NCBI GenBank assembly: GCA_016208685.1
Contig: JACQXM010000025.1
Span: 1 to 64,000, forward strand
Length of the DNA stretch: 64,000 nucleotides
Direction of reading: 5' to 3'
Source: Planctomycetota bacterium
GTDB lineage: Bacteria > Planctomycetota > Phycisphaerae > UBA1845
The notes below the pieces were generated by a model. It was given only the letters and a program-made list of their open reading frames with translations, made no database searches and was not told the DNA's origin. The translations under genes and the position numbers were made by a program. Shown here one piece after another: positions 42,009-52,600 of this stretch; position 1 is the stretch's first letter, and every line of letters starts with the position of its first letter.

Positions 42009-42920
42009 ATGGGTTCCCGTCACTGGGTTCGCGGGATGCTTACGAGGTTGGCGGCGGGCTGCGCCGCGCTGCTGTGCCTGGGGGCTGACGGGCCGCAAAC
42101 GGCAAGTCCGGAGGCCGGGTCGAACCAGGAATCACCCGCAGCGGACGCGCTACCGTCCCCACCCGGTGCGGATGGCGCGTCGGGAGAGACGCCTCGACCC
42201 TTCGGGCGCCCGCGTTACCTCGACCCTCGCCGCCATCGCCCGCGCCACCCGGCCGGAGTGTACGACGGTTACCGCCGCTATTACGACGACGCCTACACCT
42301 ACCGCTACGGCCGCCCGTACTACCGCGAATCGCCCCAGTACGAGCTGGAGCGCGCCTATCGCCAGGGCGCCGCGGATGGGCGGAACCAGGCGCGCTTTCA
42401 GCGCCAGGCGGAGCTGGGAACGTCAGCGTTCGGTCGAGCCATTGGCGACGGCCACGCGGCCTTCGCCGCCGGCGATTACGGGCTCGCCTCGCGACACTAC
42501 CTGATGGCTTGCTCCCTGGATCAAGGTGACCCGAGCGCACGACTCTTCGCCGCGCAAGCACACATAGCCTTGGGGCACTTCGAGCCGGCGATACGGCTGG
42601 TGCGGCGGGCCTTTGAGTTGCAACCGCGGCTGGAGTTCCTTCCCCTGGACCTGCGCGAAGGGTACGCCGATCCGGCGGAGTTCAGGCGGCACCTGGACAC
42701 CCTGCATTCCGCGGCGGTCGCGGCGCAGTCCGATGCCGGGCTCTGGTTCCTGGTCGGGTATTGCGGCTTCTACTCCGCGGAGCCGGGGCTCGCTGCCGAG
42801 GCGCTGGCGCACGCGGTTCGCCTCAAGCCGGACGATCGCGTGTTTCAGCGACTCAGCGGCGTCGCCGCGGTTGCGGTACCGTCGGACGACCGGAGTGCCG
42901 GAAGCGGTGCGGCGCGCTGA
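42009..42920 (+). CDS. Exported TPR-like protein
   Basis: 303 residues. Signal sequence 'MLTRLAAGCAALLCLGADG' after a short basic start, then a Pro/Arg/Tyr-rich stretch ('YDGYRRYYDDAYTYRYGRPYYRES') and an alpha-helical repeat region ('GHAAFAAGDYGLASRHYLMACSLDQGDPSARLFAAQAHIALGHFEPAIRLVRRAFELQP') with TPR character. The Tyr-rich segment is unusual and may interact with the cell wall. GGAGCTTC... precedes it but the ribosome-binding site is only moderate. It is followed by a hypothetical gene 41 bases downstream. Confidence 0.7.
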   Translation: MGSRHWVRGMLTRLAAGCAALLCLGADGPQTASPEAGSNQESPAADALPSPPGADGASGETPRPFGRPRYLDPRRHRPRHPAGVYDGYRRYYDDAYTYRYGRPYYRESPQYELERAYRQGAADGRNQARFQRQAELGTSAFGRAIGDGHAAFAAGDYGLASRHYLMACSLDQGDPSARLFAAQAHIALGHFEPAIRLVRRAFELQPRLEFLPLDLREGYADPAEFRRHLDTLHSAAVAAQSDAGLWFLVGYCGFYSAEPGLAAEALAHAVRLKPDDRVFQRLSGVAAVAVPSDDRSAGSGAAR

Positions 42921-42961
42921 TGTACACAGAAATCCGTCTGGGCTCAGGACAGGACTGAACG

Positions 42962-43552
42962 GTGGACGCAACGGCGCTCTTCAATCGGTCCCGCGAGGCA
43001 CTCGCCATCGCCGGACCCCCGGAGTGGGATTCGCCCGAAATCGCTGGTGCGCGGGAGCAGTTGCGTTTCTTCACCGCGGGCGAGGCGGAGGGCGGTCCGA
43101 TGTGGGCGCTGGCGACCGTTGCCGCGGCGTCGGATGAAGCTGGTTCCGCCACAGATGGGATCCCCGGCGCGGCGGGCGTTCATCGAGTTGAGTACTCCGT
43201 CCCTGGCGACGAGTCCTTAAGCGACGACGCACGCGACGACATCGTCGCGCTGGACGCGCAGCCGGCCGAGGTGCTCGTCAGGGCACATCTTCAGGCGTGG
43301 CTGCTGCAACGCGGCTGGCAAGTGCAGGTGTCGATGCGCAAGGACGCTTTCCGCTGGCGCCTGGTCGACTGTTTATCTCCCGCGGACGGCGGCGGCGATC
43401 GCCTCGACGAAGACTACCCCTCCGGCGAGGACGAAACGGAAGTAATCTGCGAGGCGGTGGTGGTCATCGCACGATCAGCCCCGGCGGCCGTGGGTCCCCC
43501 TGCTCCTTCGCCGCTCGGACAGTCGAGTCGTCGAGCGGTTCAGGCCGGATAG
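42962..43552 (+). CDS. Hypothetical protein
   Basis: 196 residues, GTG start. I recognise no family. It has an acidic middle (DESLSDDARDDIVALDAQPAEVL) and a segment 'VLVRAHLQAWLLQRGWQVQVSMRKDAFRWRLVDCL' that looks like one alpha/beta unit. No signal peptide or membrane helix. The gene follows the exported TPR-like gene by 41 bases and may share its transcript. Codon use is like that of its neighbours, so I think it is a real gene. Confidence 0.6.
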   Translation: MDATALFNRSREALAIAGPPEWDSPEIAGAREQLRFFTAGEAEGGPMWALATVAAASDEAGSATDGIPGAAGVHRVEYSVPGDESLSDDARDDIVALDAQPAEVLVRAHLQAWLLQRGWQVQVSMRKDAFRWRLVDCLSPADGGGDRLDEDYPSGEDETEVICEAVVVIARSAPAAVGPPAPSPLGQSSRRAVQAG

Positions 43553-44154
43553 TGTCGTGTCTCGCAGTGGCCTGACCGTAGGTGGATCGCTCGCGCGGCG
43601 GGCTCTCGGCCGTCGTGGGGCCGCGCGGGCTGAAGCCCGCGGCTCGATACGGTTAGATGTCAATGAGACACGACCCTAGCCGGCTTGGAGCCGCGTCACA
43701 GCGGGAACCGTTCGGCTCAGCATCGGCAGGGACGGTTGCCGCACCGTCGCCCTCCGGCCTCGTCGCCTCGTTGCCACGTTACTTGCGTCGCCCGCTCCCT
43801 CACCGTCGCGGGCCCATCAGCCCGTAGCAAGACGCGTGGCATGGGCTCCCAGCCCATGCTTTCACGGGCAGGATGCCCGTGCCACGCTCGGTCCTCGACT
43901 TTTCACCACGGGCTCCTGCACCTGTGGCACTTGATCGCACACGCTCATCCGAGGATGGGTCGGGGTCACAGCTCGAGAGAGCGAGACGGGAGCCGGCCGT
44001 ATGGCCGTGCGTCGCGCCGCCGCTTGACGTTCAGTCCCATATCCGGCGCCGGCAGACTGCTTTTCGTCTAATAACCACGGAGACATCGGCGCCGGCTGAC
44101 GCTACAATACGCAATCGCACTCTGGCAGTCGCCGGGGAGCTCGGAGGGGAGATC
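43553..44154. other. 602-bp spacer filled with small palindromic repeats
   Basis: Contents: an inverted repeat GTCGTGTCTC (43554-43563) / GAGACACGAC (43665-43674) bracketing 121 bp that include CGCGGGC-TGAA-GCCCGCG (about 43624-43641); a copy of the 26-bp repeat family at 43791-43812; GCATGGGCT-CCC-AGCCCATGC (43839-43859); and CACGGGCA-GGA-TGCCCGTG (43863-43881). The promoter for the protease gene lies at its end. No gene is seen. Confidence 0.6.
44101..44108 (+). promoter_or_regulatory. Putative -10 box upstream of the trypsin-like protease
   Basis: GCTACAAT, 46 bases before the GTG start; the same octamer precedes the kinase gene at 11871-11878. No TTGACA-like -35 is visible at the right distance. 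Confidence 0.35.
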
Positions 44155-46542
44155 GTGCGGCGAACCGGCCTGTTTTCCCGGCCTTTGGTGATCACCGTGT
44201 CGCTGGTGCTCGTCCTGGGGGCGGCGAACGGTTCGCCGGCAGCGAACATCGCTTCCGCTGAAGCGCCCGGCCGGCCCGACTCACGGCCGACGCCCCGAAA
44301 ACAACCCGCCGTACTTGCGGCGGCCCGTGCTCCGCTCGCCGCCGCGGCGACATGCCCGGAGATCCGGCTCCCCGAGGTCGATGGCGCCCGTCTTCTCGCC
44401 GAAGACGACGCTGATCCGGATTCTCAGAAGCGCTTGCGCGTGGGCGTCAGCCAGGCGTTAGCCATAACCGCCGGGGACGGGGCATGGACGGCGCCCGGGA
44501 ACGGCGACGAGGAATGGGGAGCGGTCATCGTCTCGGAAGGTGCGGTCGGACTGCGACTGCACTTCACCGATGTTCGGCTCCCGCCGGGAACGTCGCTCTG
44601 GGTCTGGGCAGAAGGGGCCGTGGACGGTGCCGAAGGCCCGATAAGTGGCATGGGCCCGTTGGGTAGTGGCGAGTTCTGGACCGGTATTCTCGCCGGCGAC
44701 GCCGTGCGTGTGGTCTACCGGGCAAGCGACCCGGACGCGCGCTCAGTGCCGCTCCCGTTCACCATAGCCGAGGCCGTGCACGTATACCGCGATTTTCTCG
44801 CCGAACCGGCACCGCTGGCGGCGGCGGACCCCTGTCACAACGACACAACTTGTTATCCCGCCTGGGCCGACGTTCGCAACAGCGTCGCGCGGATCGTATT
44901 CGTTGAGAACGGCTCGGGGTACCTGTGCACCGGCCAGTTGCTCGACGCCCAGAACGGCGACCTGACCCCCTACTTCCTGACCGCCAATCACTGCATCTCG
45001 TCACAGCCGGTCGCGGAAACGACGGTGGCGTACTGGTTCTACCAGACCGATGTCTGTGATGGGCCGGCGCCGACGCTCAACAGCCGTCCCATCTCGCGGT
45101 TCGCGGACCTGGTTTCCACGGGTGACCTGAGTGTGTCATCGGATTACTCTCTGCTCATGATCCGCGGCACCTTGCCGGTCGGCGTATACTGGAGCGGCTG
45201 GACGGCGGGCACCGTTCCCTTCGGCACACCTTCCGCGTGCATTCACCACCCGCTGGGCAACTACAAGCGAATCAGTTTCGGCACGCGCGGGCAGCCGGTG
45301 GGTGACTTCTGGCAGGTGGTCTGGACCGACGGCCCGACGGAGCCGGGTTCGAGCGGGTCCGGCGTCTGGCGCGCCGACACGCAGCAACTCTATGGACAAC
45401 TCAGCGGCGGGCCGAGCACTTGCACCAACGTGACCTACGACGAGTTCGGCATGTTCGCCACCGCCTACGGCGACATCGCCGGGCACCTGACCGCCGGCCC
45501 GGACGACTCGCTGGAAGAGAACGACACTTGTGCGGAAGCGACTCCGCTGGCTCCCGGCTTCATCCCCGGGCAGGTTGTCAAAATCGGTGACGATGACTGG
45601 TACGAAGTAGCCGCCCCGCCTTGCGCCGACCTGACCATCGGGCTTTCGTTCCGGCACGCCTTCGGCGACGTGGACCTGGAAGTGTACGACGCCTGCGGCG
45701 GGTCGCTGGTGGCGGCCTCCACCGGCGTCGACGACGGCGAGTCGGTCACCATTCCCAGTGAACCCGGCGAGCGCACCTTTCGCGTCCGTGCCTACCTAGC
45801 CACCAACACGCGGAACACCTACGGCATTGTGGCCGTCCTTTCCGGCGTCGGCGGGGGCAGCAGCGTGGATCACTTTGTGGGAACCTCGGGCCTGCCCGCT
45901 ACGATCCCGGACAACAACCCCACCGGGGTTAGCCGCAGCCTGTCGATCCCAAGTTCCGGCACCGTCCTGGATCTGAACCTCGACCTGCTCATCACCCACA
46001 CCTGGAACGGCGACCTTTCCATCGAGCTCAGTCATGGCGGCGTGACAGCGCGGGTGATCGATCGGCCAGGTTCTCCGAGCTTCGGCCTTGAGGGCTTCGA
46101 CGACGACGGTTTCGGCATCACCCTGGATGACTCCGCCGTCCTGAACATCGAGACCTACACCAGCGCCGGGCCGCAGGTACGGGGGACGTTTACTCCGTCG
46201 CCACAGTCGCTCTCCGCCTTCAACGGTATGGACCGTGCGGGCACCTGGACGCTCCGCGTCTGGGACCAGGCGGGGCAGGACAGCGGCTCGCTGGTGGAGT
46301 GGGGCCTGTGGATCACGACGCCCGCGGCCGCGGCCTGCACGCGCGGCGACGCCGCGGGGGACGTGTGCGCCGTTGTGGATCAGCCCGTTGATCTCATCGA
46401 TGTCGCTTATTTCCAAACCTGTTTCACCGACGCCACCAACGCGCCGGTCGGGTCCTGTTGTTCGCCGTTCGACTTCGACGGCAGCGGGCACGTGGACCTG
46501 CCGGACGTCGACGGATTCATCCAGCGCCTGAGCGGTCCCTGA
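44155..46542 (+). CDS. Secreted trypsin-like serine protease with PPC, P-type and dockerin-like domains
   Basis: 795 residues from GTG 44155, chosen because GGAGGGGAGATC precedes it and a signal peptide follows at once (VVITVSLVLVLGAANG type). The catalytic triad of an S1/lysyl-endopeptidase-like protease is visible: H279 (FLTANHC), D330 (SSDYSLLMI) and S400 (GSSGSG). A PPC-like domain follows ('DSLEENDTCAEATPLAPGFIPG'), then a proprotein-convertase P-like beta domain ('SRSLSIPSSGTVLDLNLDLLITHTWNGDLSIELSH'), and finally a dockerin-like tail ('DFDGSGHVDLPDVDGFIQRL'). It should act extracellularly. It is next to the giant subtilase-type protein. Confidence 0.85.
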   Translation: MRRTGLFSRPLVITVSLVLVLGAANGSPAANIASAEAPGRPDSRPTPRKQPAVLAAARAPLAAAATCPEIRLPEVDGARLLAEDDADPDSQKRLRVGVSQALAITAGDGAWTAPGNGDEEWGAVIVSEGAVGLRLHFTDVRLPPGTSLWVWAEGAVDGAEGPISGMGPLGSGEFWTGILAGDAVRVVYRASDPDARSVPLPFTIAEAVHVYRDFLAEPAPLAAADPCHNDTTCYPAWADVRNSVARIVFVENGSGYLCTGQLLDAQNGDLTPYFLTANHCISSQPVAETTVAYWFYQTDVCDGPAPTLNSRPISRFADLVSTGDLSVSSDYSLLMIRGTLPVGVYWSGWTAGTVPFGTPSACIHHPLGNYKRISFGTRGQPVGDFWQVVWTDGPTEPGSSGSGVWRADTQQLYGQLSGGPSTCTNVTYDEFGMFATAYGDIAGHLTAGPDDSLEENDTCAEATPLAPGFIPGQVVKIGDDDWYEVAAPPCADLTIGLSFRHAFGDVDLEVYDACGGSLVAASTGVDDGESVTIPSEPGERTFRVRAYLATNTRNTYGIVAVLSGVGGGSSVDHFVGTSGLPATIPDNNPTGVSRSLSIPSSGTVLDLNLDLLITHTWNGDLSIELSHGGVTARVIDRPGSPSFGLEGFDDDGFGITLDDSAVLNIETYTSAGPQVRGTFTPSPQSLSAFNGMDRAGTWTLRVWDQAGQDSGSLVEWGLWITTPAAAACTRGDAAGDVCAVVDQPVDLIDVAYFQTCFTDATNAPVGSCCSPFDFDGSGHVDLPDVDGFIQRLSGP

Positions 46543-46650
46543 TGCGCCGGGCCGTTGAGGCGCTCACGTTGAAATCCGGCGCGCTTTGCGGTATAAACAT
46601 CTGCCGGTACGTGTTCTCCCCCCGGCCGCCATTGGGGAAGTGGCCGACTC

Positions 46651-49600
46651 ATGCCGAACGCCAGGCGCGCCATCCGACGGTCGTTGTCCTTGCTTCTGAT
46701 CGCCGCAGGCGCTAGCGCGAGGCCGGCGCCCGCGGACGTCATCTGGCGAAACGGTGAACGAACGACGATTCGACAGAGCCCGGCGGCAGTAGAGTCGGCG
46801 TTGGCGGGCCGCGCCGCACAACCGACTGCGGCGGACGGCGTGGTTGACCACCCGCGCGCCGGCGCCACGGGGCGCGGGAGCCCGCGTGCAGCGCCGGAGT
46901 CCCTTCACCTGGTCATCGAGTTTGGCGCGCCCCTCGCCGCCGGAGCGCGCGAGGCGTTGCAGCTAAGCGGAATCCGGCTTCTCGACTATCTGGGGCAGCA
47001 CGCCTACTTCGCCGCCGTAAGGGCGAATGTAGATGCGCGGCGGGCGATGCGGATAGCGCCGATCGTCGGCGTGCTGGACATCCGTCCGGAGTGGAAGGTG
47101 CACGCCGCATTCTCCCGCGGCGCGCCGCCGGCGTGGGCGGTGGTACCGGAGGCGGATGCGACCCGTGCGGCGGGGGCGCGGGTGGGCGCATACGTCGTTT
47201 TCCATCGCGATGTGCCCCTGCTGCCGGACGCGGTTGCGGTGGCCGCGGGGTACGGCGCGCGGGTGCGCTCCGAGATGAGGACCATCAACGCGATCTACGT
47301 CGAGCTGCCCTTCGACCAGGTCGCGGCTCTGGCGGCCGACGACGCCGTGGAGTGGGTCGAACCGCCCCTGCCGCGGTTCGGCGAGGTCAACGACGGCGTT
47401 CGCGGGCGTACCCAGGCAGACACGCTTCAGACCGACCCGGTCTACGGGCTGAGCGGCGCCGGAGTTACCGTCCTAGTCTACGACGGCGGGCTGGTGGACC
47501 GTTTCCATCCTGACTTCGGCGGTCGGGTGGCGCAGCGCGACACCGGACCGGTCGTGGCACATGCCACACATGTGGCGGGGACCATCGCCGGAAGCGGCTT
47601 CGCCAGCGGCGGTCTGTACCGCGGCATGGCGCCGGCGGCCTCGATTGAGTCGTTTTCGTTTGAAATCGACCCGGATAGCGACGCCATTCCCCTGTTCGCC
47701 GACCCGGGCGATCTGGAAACCGACTACGCCGCGGCCATCAGTCAATTCGCCGTCGACCTGGCCAACAACTCCATCGGCAGCAACGTGTGCAGCAGCGGCT
47801 TCGATTGCGAGATTACCGGCGACTACGGTGTGGCGGCACAACTCATCGACGCCGTGGCCCGCGGCGCCTTGGGCCGATCGCTGCCCACGGTCTGGTCCGC
47901 GGGCAATGAGCGCAGTTGTGATCGCTGCCGCGCCGAGGGCATTCACACGCCGCAGGGCTACCGCTCCATTCCGCCTCCCGCGGCGGCCAAGAACCCGATC
48001 TGCATCGGAGCGGTCAATAGCAACGATGATTCCATGACCCCCTTCTCCAGTTGGGGACCCACGGACGACGGGCGATTGAAGCCGGACGTGGTGGCGCCGG
48101 GGTGCGAAGCAGCCGACGACTTCGGCGTGACATCCTGTTCGGTGGCCGGTGGGTACATTGCGTTCTGCGGAACCTCGATGGCGGCGCCGGCCGTCACGGG
48201 AGCGGCAGCGCTGCTGCTCGAGGAACACCGCCGGCGCTCTCCGGACACGGGCGATCCGACGAACGCAGCCGTCAAGGCGGTCCTCGTTCACACCGCGGAG
48301 GATCTCGGGACGCCGGGGCCGGACTTCCAAAACGGGTTCGGCAGCGTCCGCGCCCGGGCCGCGGTGGATTTTCTCCGTGCGGCGCCGATCCTCGATGGAA
48401 GCGTGGGCGACGGGGGCTCGGTCTCCTACCTGGTGCGTGTGCCGCAAGCGGGACCGTCGTTCAAAGCTACCCTCACCTGGGACGACGTTCCCGCGGCCGC
48501 CGGTGCGCACAGGACGCTGGTCAACGATCTTGATTTGCGGGTGTACGATCCGCTGGGCCAGCGGCGTTTCCCTTGGACGCTCGACCCCTCGCGCCCCGAC
48601 GCGCCCGCGCGCCGGACGCAACCGGATCATCGGAACAACGTCGAGCAGACCCTGGTGGAGGCGCCGGTCCCCGGACTGTGGATCGTGCAGGTGTACGGAT
48701 TCGATGTGCCCGAGGGGCCGCAGCGTTTCACCCTTTGCATGTCGCCGGCGCCGGAAGCGGACTGTGACGGCGACGGTATTCCCGACGCGGTTCAAATTGC
48801 CGCCGACCCGGCGGCGGACTGCACGGGCAACGGCCTGCTCGATCACTGCGAACGCGACTGCAACAACAACGGCGTGGCGGACAGTTGCGACGCCGCCGCC
48901 GGCACTTCCGGGGACTGCAATGCCAATGATATTGCGGACGAGTGCGATCCCGATTGCGACGGCGACGGTACGCCCGATGAATGCGCCGTGCGGCTGGGAG
49001 GCGTGGGAGATTGCGATCTTGACGGCACGCCCGACGATTGCGCTCCGGACTGTAACCACAACGGGACCGCCGATGCCTGTGAGCTGCTGCTGTCCACGGC
49101 GCGGGACTGCGACGCCGACGGCATTCCCGACGACTGTGAGGACACAAGCTCCGACTGCAATGGTAATGGGCTGTGGGATCGTTGCGACATTGCCGCGGGT
49201 GTTGAGGTCGACCGCAACGGCAACGGCGTTCCCGACCTCTGTGATGCTCGCGGGCGCACCCATTACGTCGATGCCACAGCCTGTCCCCGCCCGGGACAGG
49301 GTACGCCGGAACACCCTTTCTGCCACATCGAATCCGCCCTCGCCGCGGCGGTATCCGGAGATGTCATCGAGCTCGCGCCCGGCCTCTACACCGGCCCGGG
49401 TAATTTCAACCTGGATTTCGGCGGCCGGTTGGTCACGGTGCGCAGCGCCCGTCCCGATAACCCGGCGGTGGTGGCCGGCACGGTGATCGACTGTGCGGGA
49501 CGCGGCCGCGCCTTTTATTTCCATAACGGCGAAACTCGGGAGGCGATCCTGGACGGACTGACGTTGCGCGGCGGCGCTGCTTCGCTGGGGAGCACGCCCG

Positions 49601-52600
49601 GTGCCTATCGCGGCGGTGCTGTGTACGTTGATGGAGCGAGTCCCACGATCCACCGCTGCGTGATTTCCGGGAACCTTACCGGCCCCACCCTGGCGGGCGG
49701 ATTCGGCGGCGGGGCCGTATGCTCCTCCGGCGGCAGTGCATTGATAGAGAGATGCAAACTGGTCGGGAACGCAACGTCCAACAACGGCGGAGCCGTTCTG
49801 TGTCTGAACGAGGCCCAGGTAGAGATAGAGGCTTCGCTTTTTCTGGGTAACCAGGCGGCGTTCCACGGCGGCGCGGTGGCAGCAGTGGGCGGCAGTGTAG
49901 CCAACCTGCGGAGTTGTGTCTTTCAGGAGAATGCCGCGGGAGGATGGGGCGGCGGGGTGTACGCCGCTGAGGCCGTGACCGACCTCTGGGGTTGCACGTT
50001 CGTGGGCAACCGGGCAGGAGAGTCGGGGGGAGGCCTGTACGGCAACACGGGGCGCATGGCGCTTACCAACACGATCGTGTGGCGCAATGCCGCGGCGATG
50101 GGATTCGACCTTTCAGTCTCGGGGGTATTTGAGCTTGCCGTTGCCTATAGCGACATTGATCTTGCGGGACCGTATTCTGCGATCGGCAGTGAGATCGTGC
50201 AGAGAGTGGGCGATGGAGTGTTCGCCGCCGAACCGGGATTCCTGCTGGACGGCAGTGCCGGCGACGAACCGTTCGCCGGCGAACTTCCATGGCACCTGGG
50301 GCCGGGATCACCGTGTATCGACGCCGGGCATCGCGGATCCGGCGCCACCGACGCGGCGGTGGATGCCGACGGCGACTCTCGCGTTCGGCACTGCCGCGCG
50401 GATATCGGTGCGGATGAATCAAGTTATTTCGCGGACTGTGATCACAATGGCGTTGCGGACGCCTGCGAAATCGCCGAGGGCACGGCCGTCGACGCCAATG
50501 ACGACGGCGTTCCGGACCGCTGTGTTCGCTGCGTGGCCGATGCCGACTGCGAAGACGGGCGATTCTGCACCGGCCCGGAGGCATGCCGCGACGGAATGTG
50601 CGTGGCCGGCGCGGCGCCCTGTGCGGCGCGGTGCGACGAGCGGCTCGATGCCTGCGTCGACTGCCTGACGGATGCGGACTGCGACGACAGGGTGGGTTGC
50701 ACCGCCGACACCTGCCTCGGCGGCGCGTGCCACCACGCCTCCGTTCCCGACTGCGGACCGACCTTCTTTCTGCAAGCGGTGGCGGTGAACGGCGTTCCTC
50801 TTCCGGCCGGCCCGACGACCACCGTGGTGGCGGCGCCGGGCGACCGCGTTGCCTGTGATGTGTTTCTCGAGAACTGGTCGCCAAGCACCCTTAGTGCCTA
50901 CCAGGTCTCGCTCGACGAAACGGGATTCGCGACCGCGGCCCTGGGGCACGTCCGCCCGGTGGATGATCCGACGCCCGCGGCGGGGGCGTTCATTGACGTT
51001 GCCCGCGACGACTTCGTGTTCGCGGGGATCGAGGCGATTACGGCGGTTTCCAACCTGTCGCACGACGTCGGTTTCGGAGGACTGGCGCCTTTCGACGCGG
51101 TACCGGACGTCGGCGCGTCGGCGTACTGCGGCACGCTGGTGCTGGAGGTTTCCGACGACGCGGCGGGGCGTTTCACTTTCGGCCCGCGGTCGGAGAGCGG
51201 TGAGACCTTCCTCCTCGACCGCTCCGGGGTGCTGGTGCTGCCCCTGCGCACTCGTTCCCTGTCGATCGCCGTGCCGGTGGCGGGGTGCGACGCCGGCCCG
51301 GACTGCGACGCCGACGGACTGACGGACGCCTGCGGCATCGCGCTGGCACTTACCGGCGACTGCAATGAGAATGCGGTTCCCGATCCGTGTGACATTCGCT
51401 CGGGCAGCAGCGACGACTGCAACGGCAACGCCGTCCCTGACGATTGTGAGCCGGATTGCAACCGCAACCACACCGCGGATACTTGTGACATCGCCTCCGG
51501 TATCTCCGGCGACTGCAACCGCAACAGCGTCCCGGACGAATGCGAGGATTGCAATGGGAATCGCCGCGCTGACGAGTGTGAACTGGCAGAGGGCAGTGCT
51601 CCGGACTGCAACGGGAATCTGCGCATTGACGCCTGCGACCTGCATTCCGGCTTCGCGGTCGACTGCAATGAGAACCGCGTTCCGGATGATTGCGACGTTG
51701 CGCGAGGGCCGGAGACGGACTGCAACGACAACGGCATTCCTGACTCCTGCGACTTGATGAGCGGCATGGTCGGCGATTGCAACGAGAACGAGATTGCCGA
51801 TGTCTGCGAAGACTGTAATGGCAACGGAATCGCCGACGAATGCGACGTTGCATCGGGGGCGAGCGGTGACTGCAATGCGGATAAGGTTCCGGACGAGTGC
51901 CAGGACTGCAACGGCAACGGCTCGGCGGACCAGTGCGACACCGTGAACAATGTCTCGCCCGACTGCAACGCCAACCGGGTTCCGGATGAATGTGAAGACT
52001 GCAACGCCAACGGCCGCGCCGATGAATGCGATCTGGCCGACGGCTACAGCGAGGATCGGAACCGCGACGGCATCCCCGACGAATGCGACTTGTGCGCCGG
52101 CGTGGTTTGCGACGACGGACGGTTCTGTAACGGAGTGGAGTCGTGCCTAGCGGGCGCCTGCCGCTCGGGCTCGGCGCCGTGCCCGCGCTCGGGATGCGAC
52201 GAGATCGGCCGGCTTTGCGTCGAGTGCTTCACGGACGCCGACTGCGGCGACGGCAACGACTGCACTTCGGATCACTGCGTTGTGGGGCGGTGCGCCCACG
52301 ACAACACGACGACCGGCTGCGACGACGGCGACCGCTGCACCATCAACGACGCCTGCTCCGGCGGAGGCTGCGCCGGGACCCCGCTACCGGGCTGCGGCGC
52401 GACGTTCGCCCTCCGGGTCGCAAACATCAATGGCCAGGCACTCTCGGGAGGACAGGCGGCTCGCGTGCGGGCCAGTCCCGGCGACCTGCTGACCTGCGAG
52501 CTGACGCTGACCGGCTGGCGCCCGGCGCCACTGAGTGCGTATCGAGCGGCCGTCGGCACTGCCGGCCTCAGCAGCGCCGCGCGGGGGCGGCTCATCCCGG

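Noticed and set aside
47473-49866. Minus-strand ORF of 797 codons inside the giant subtilase gene
   Set aside because: The plus strand carries the subtilase triad and calcium repeats; the minus frame is open only because of codon bias on the other strand.
51295-52085. Short-period repeats resembling a CRISPR or satellite array
   Set aside because: The period follows codons of DCNxNxxPDxCD units, with synonymous variation and no constant repeat/unique spacer structure.
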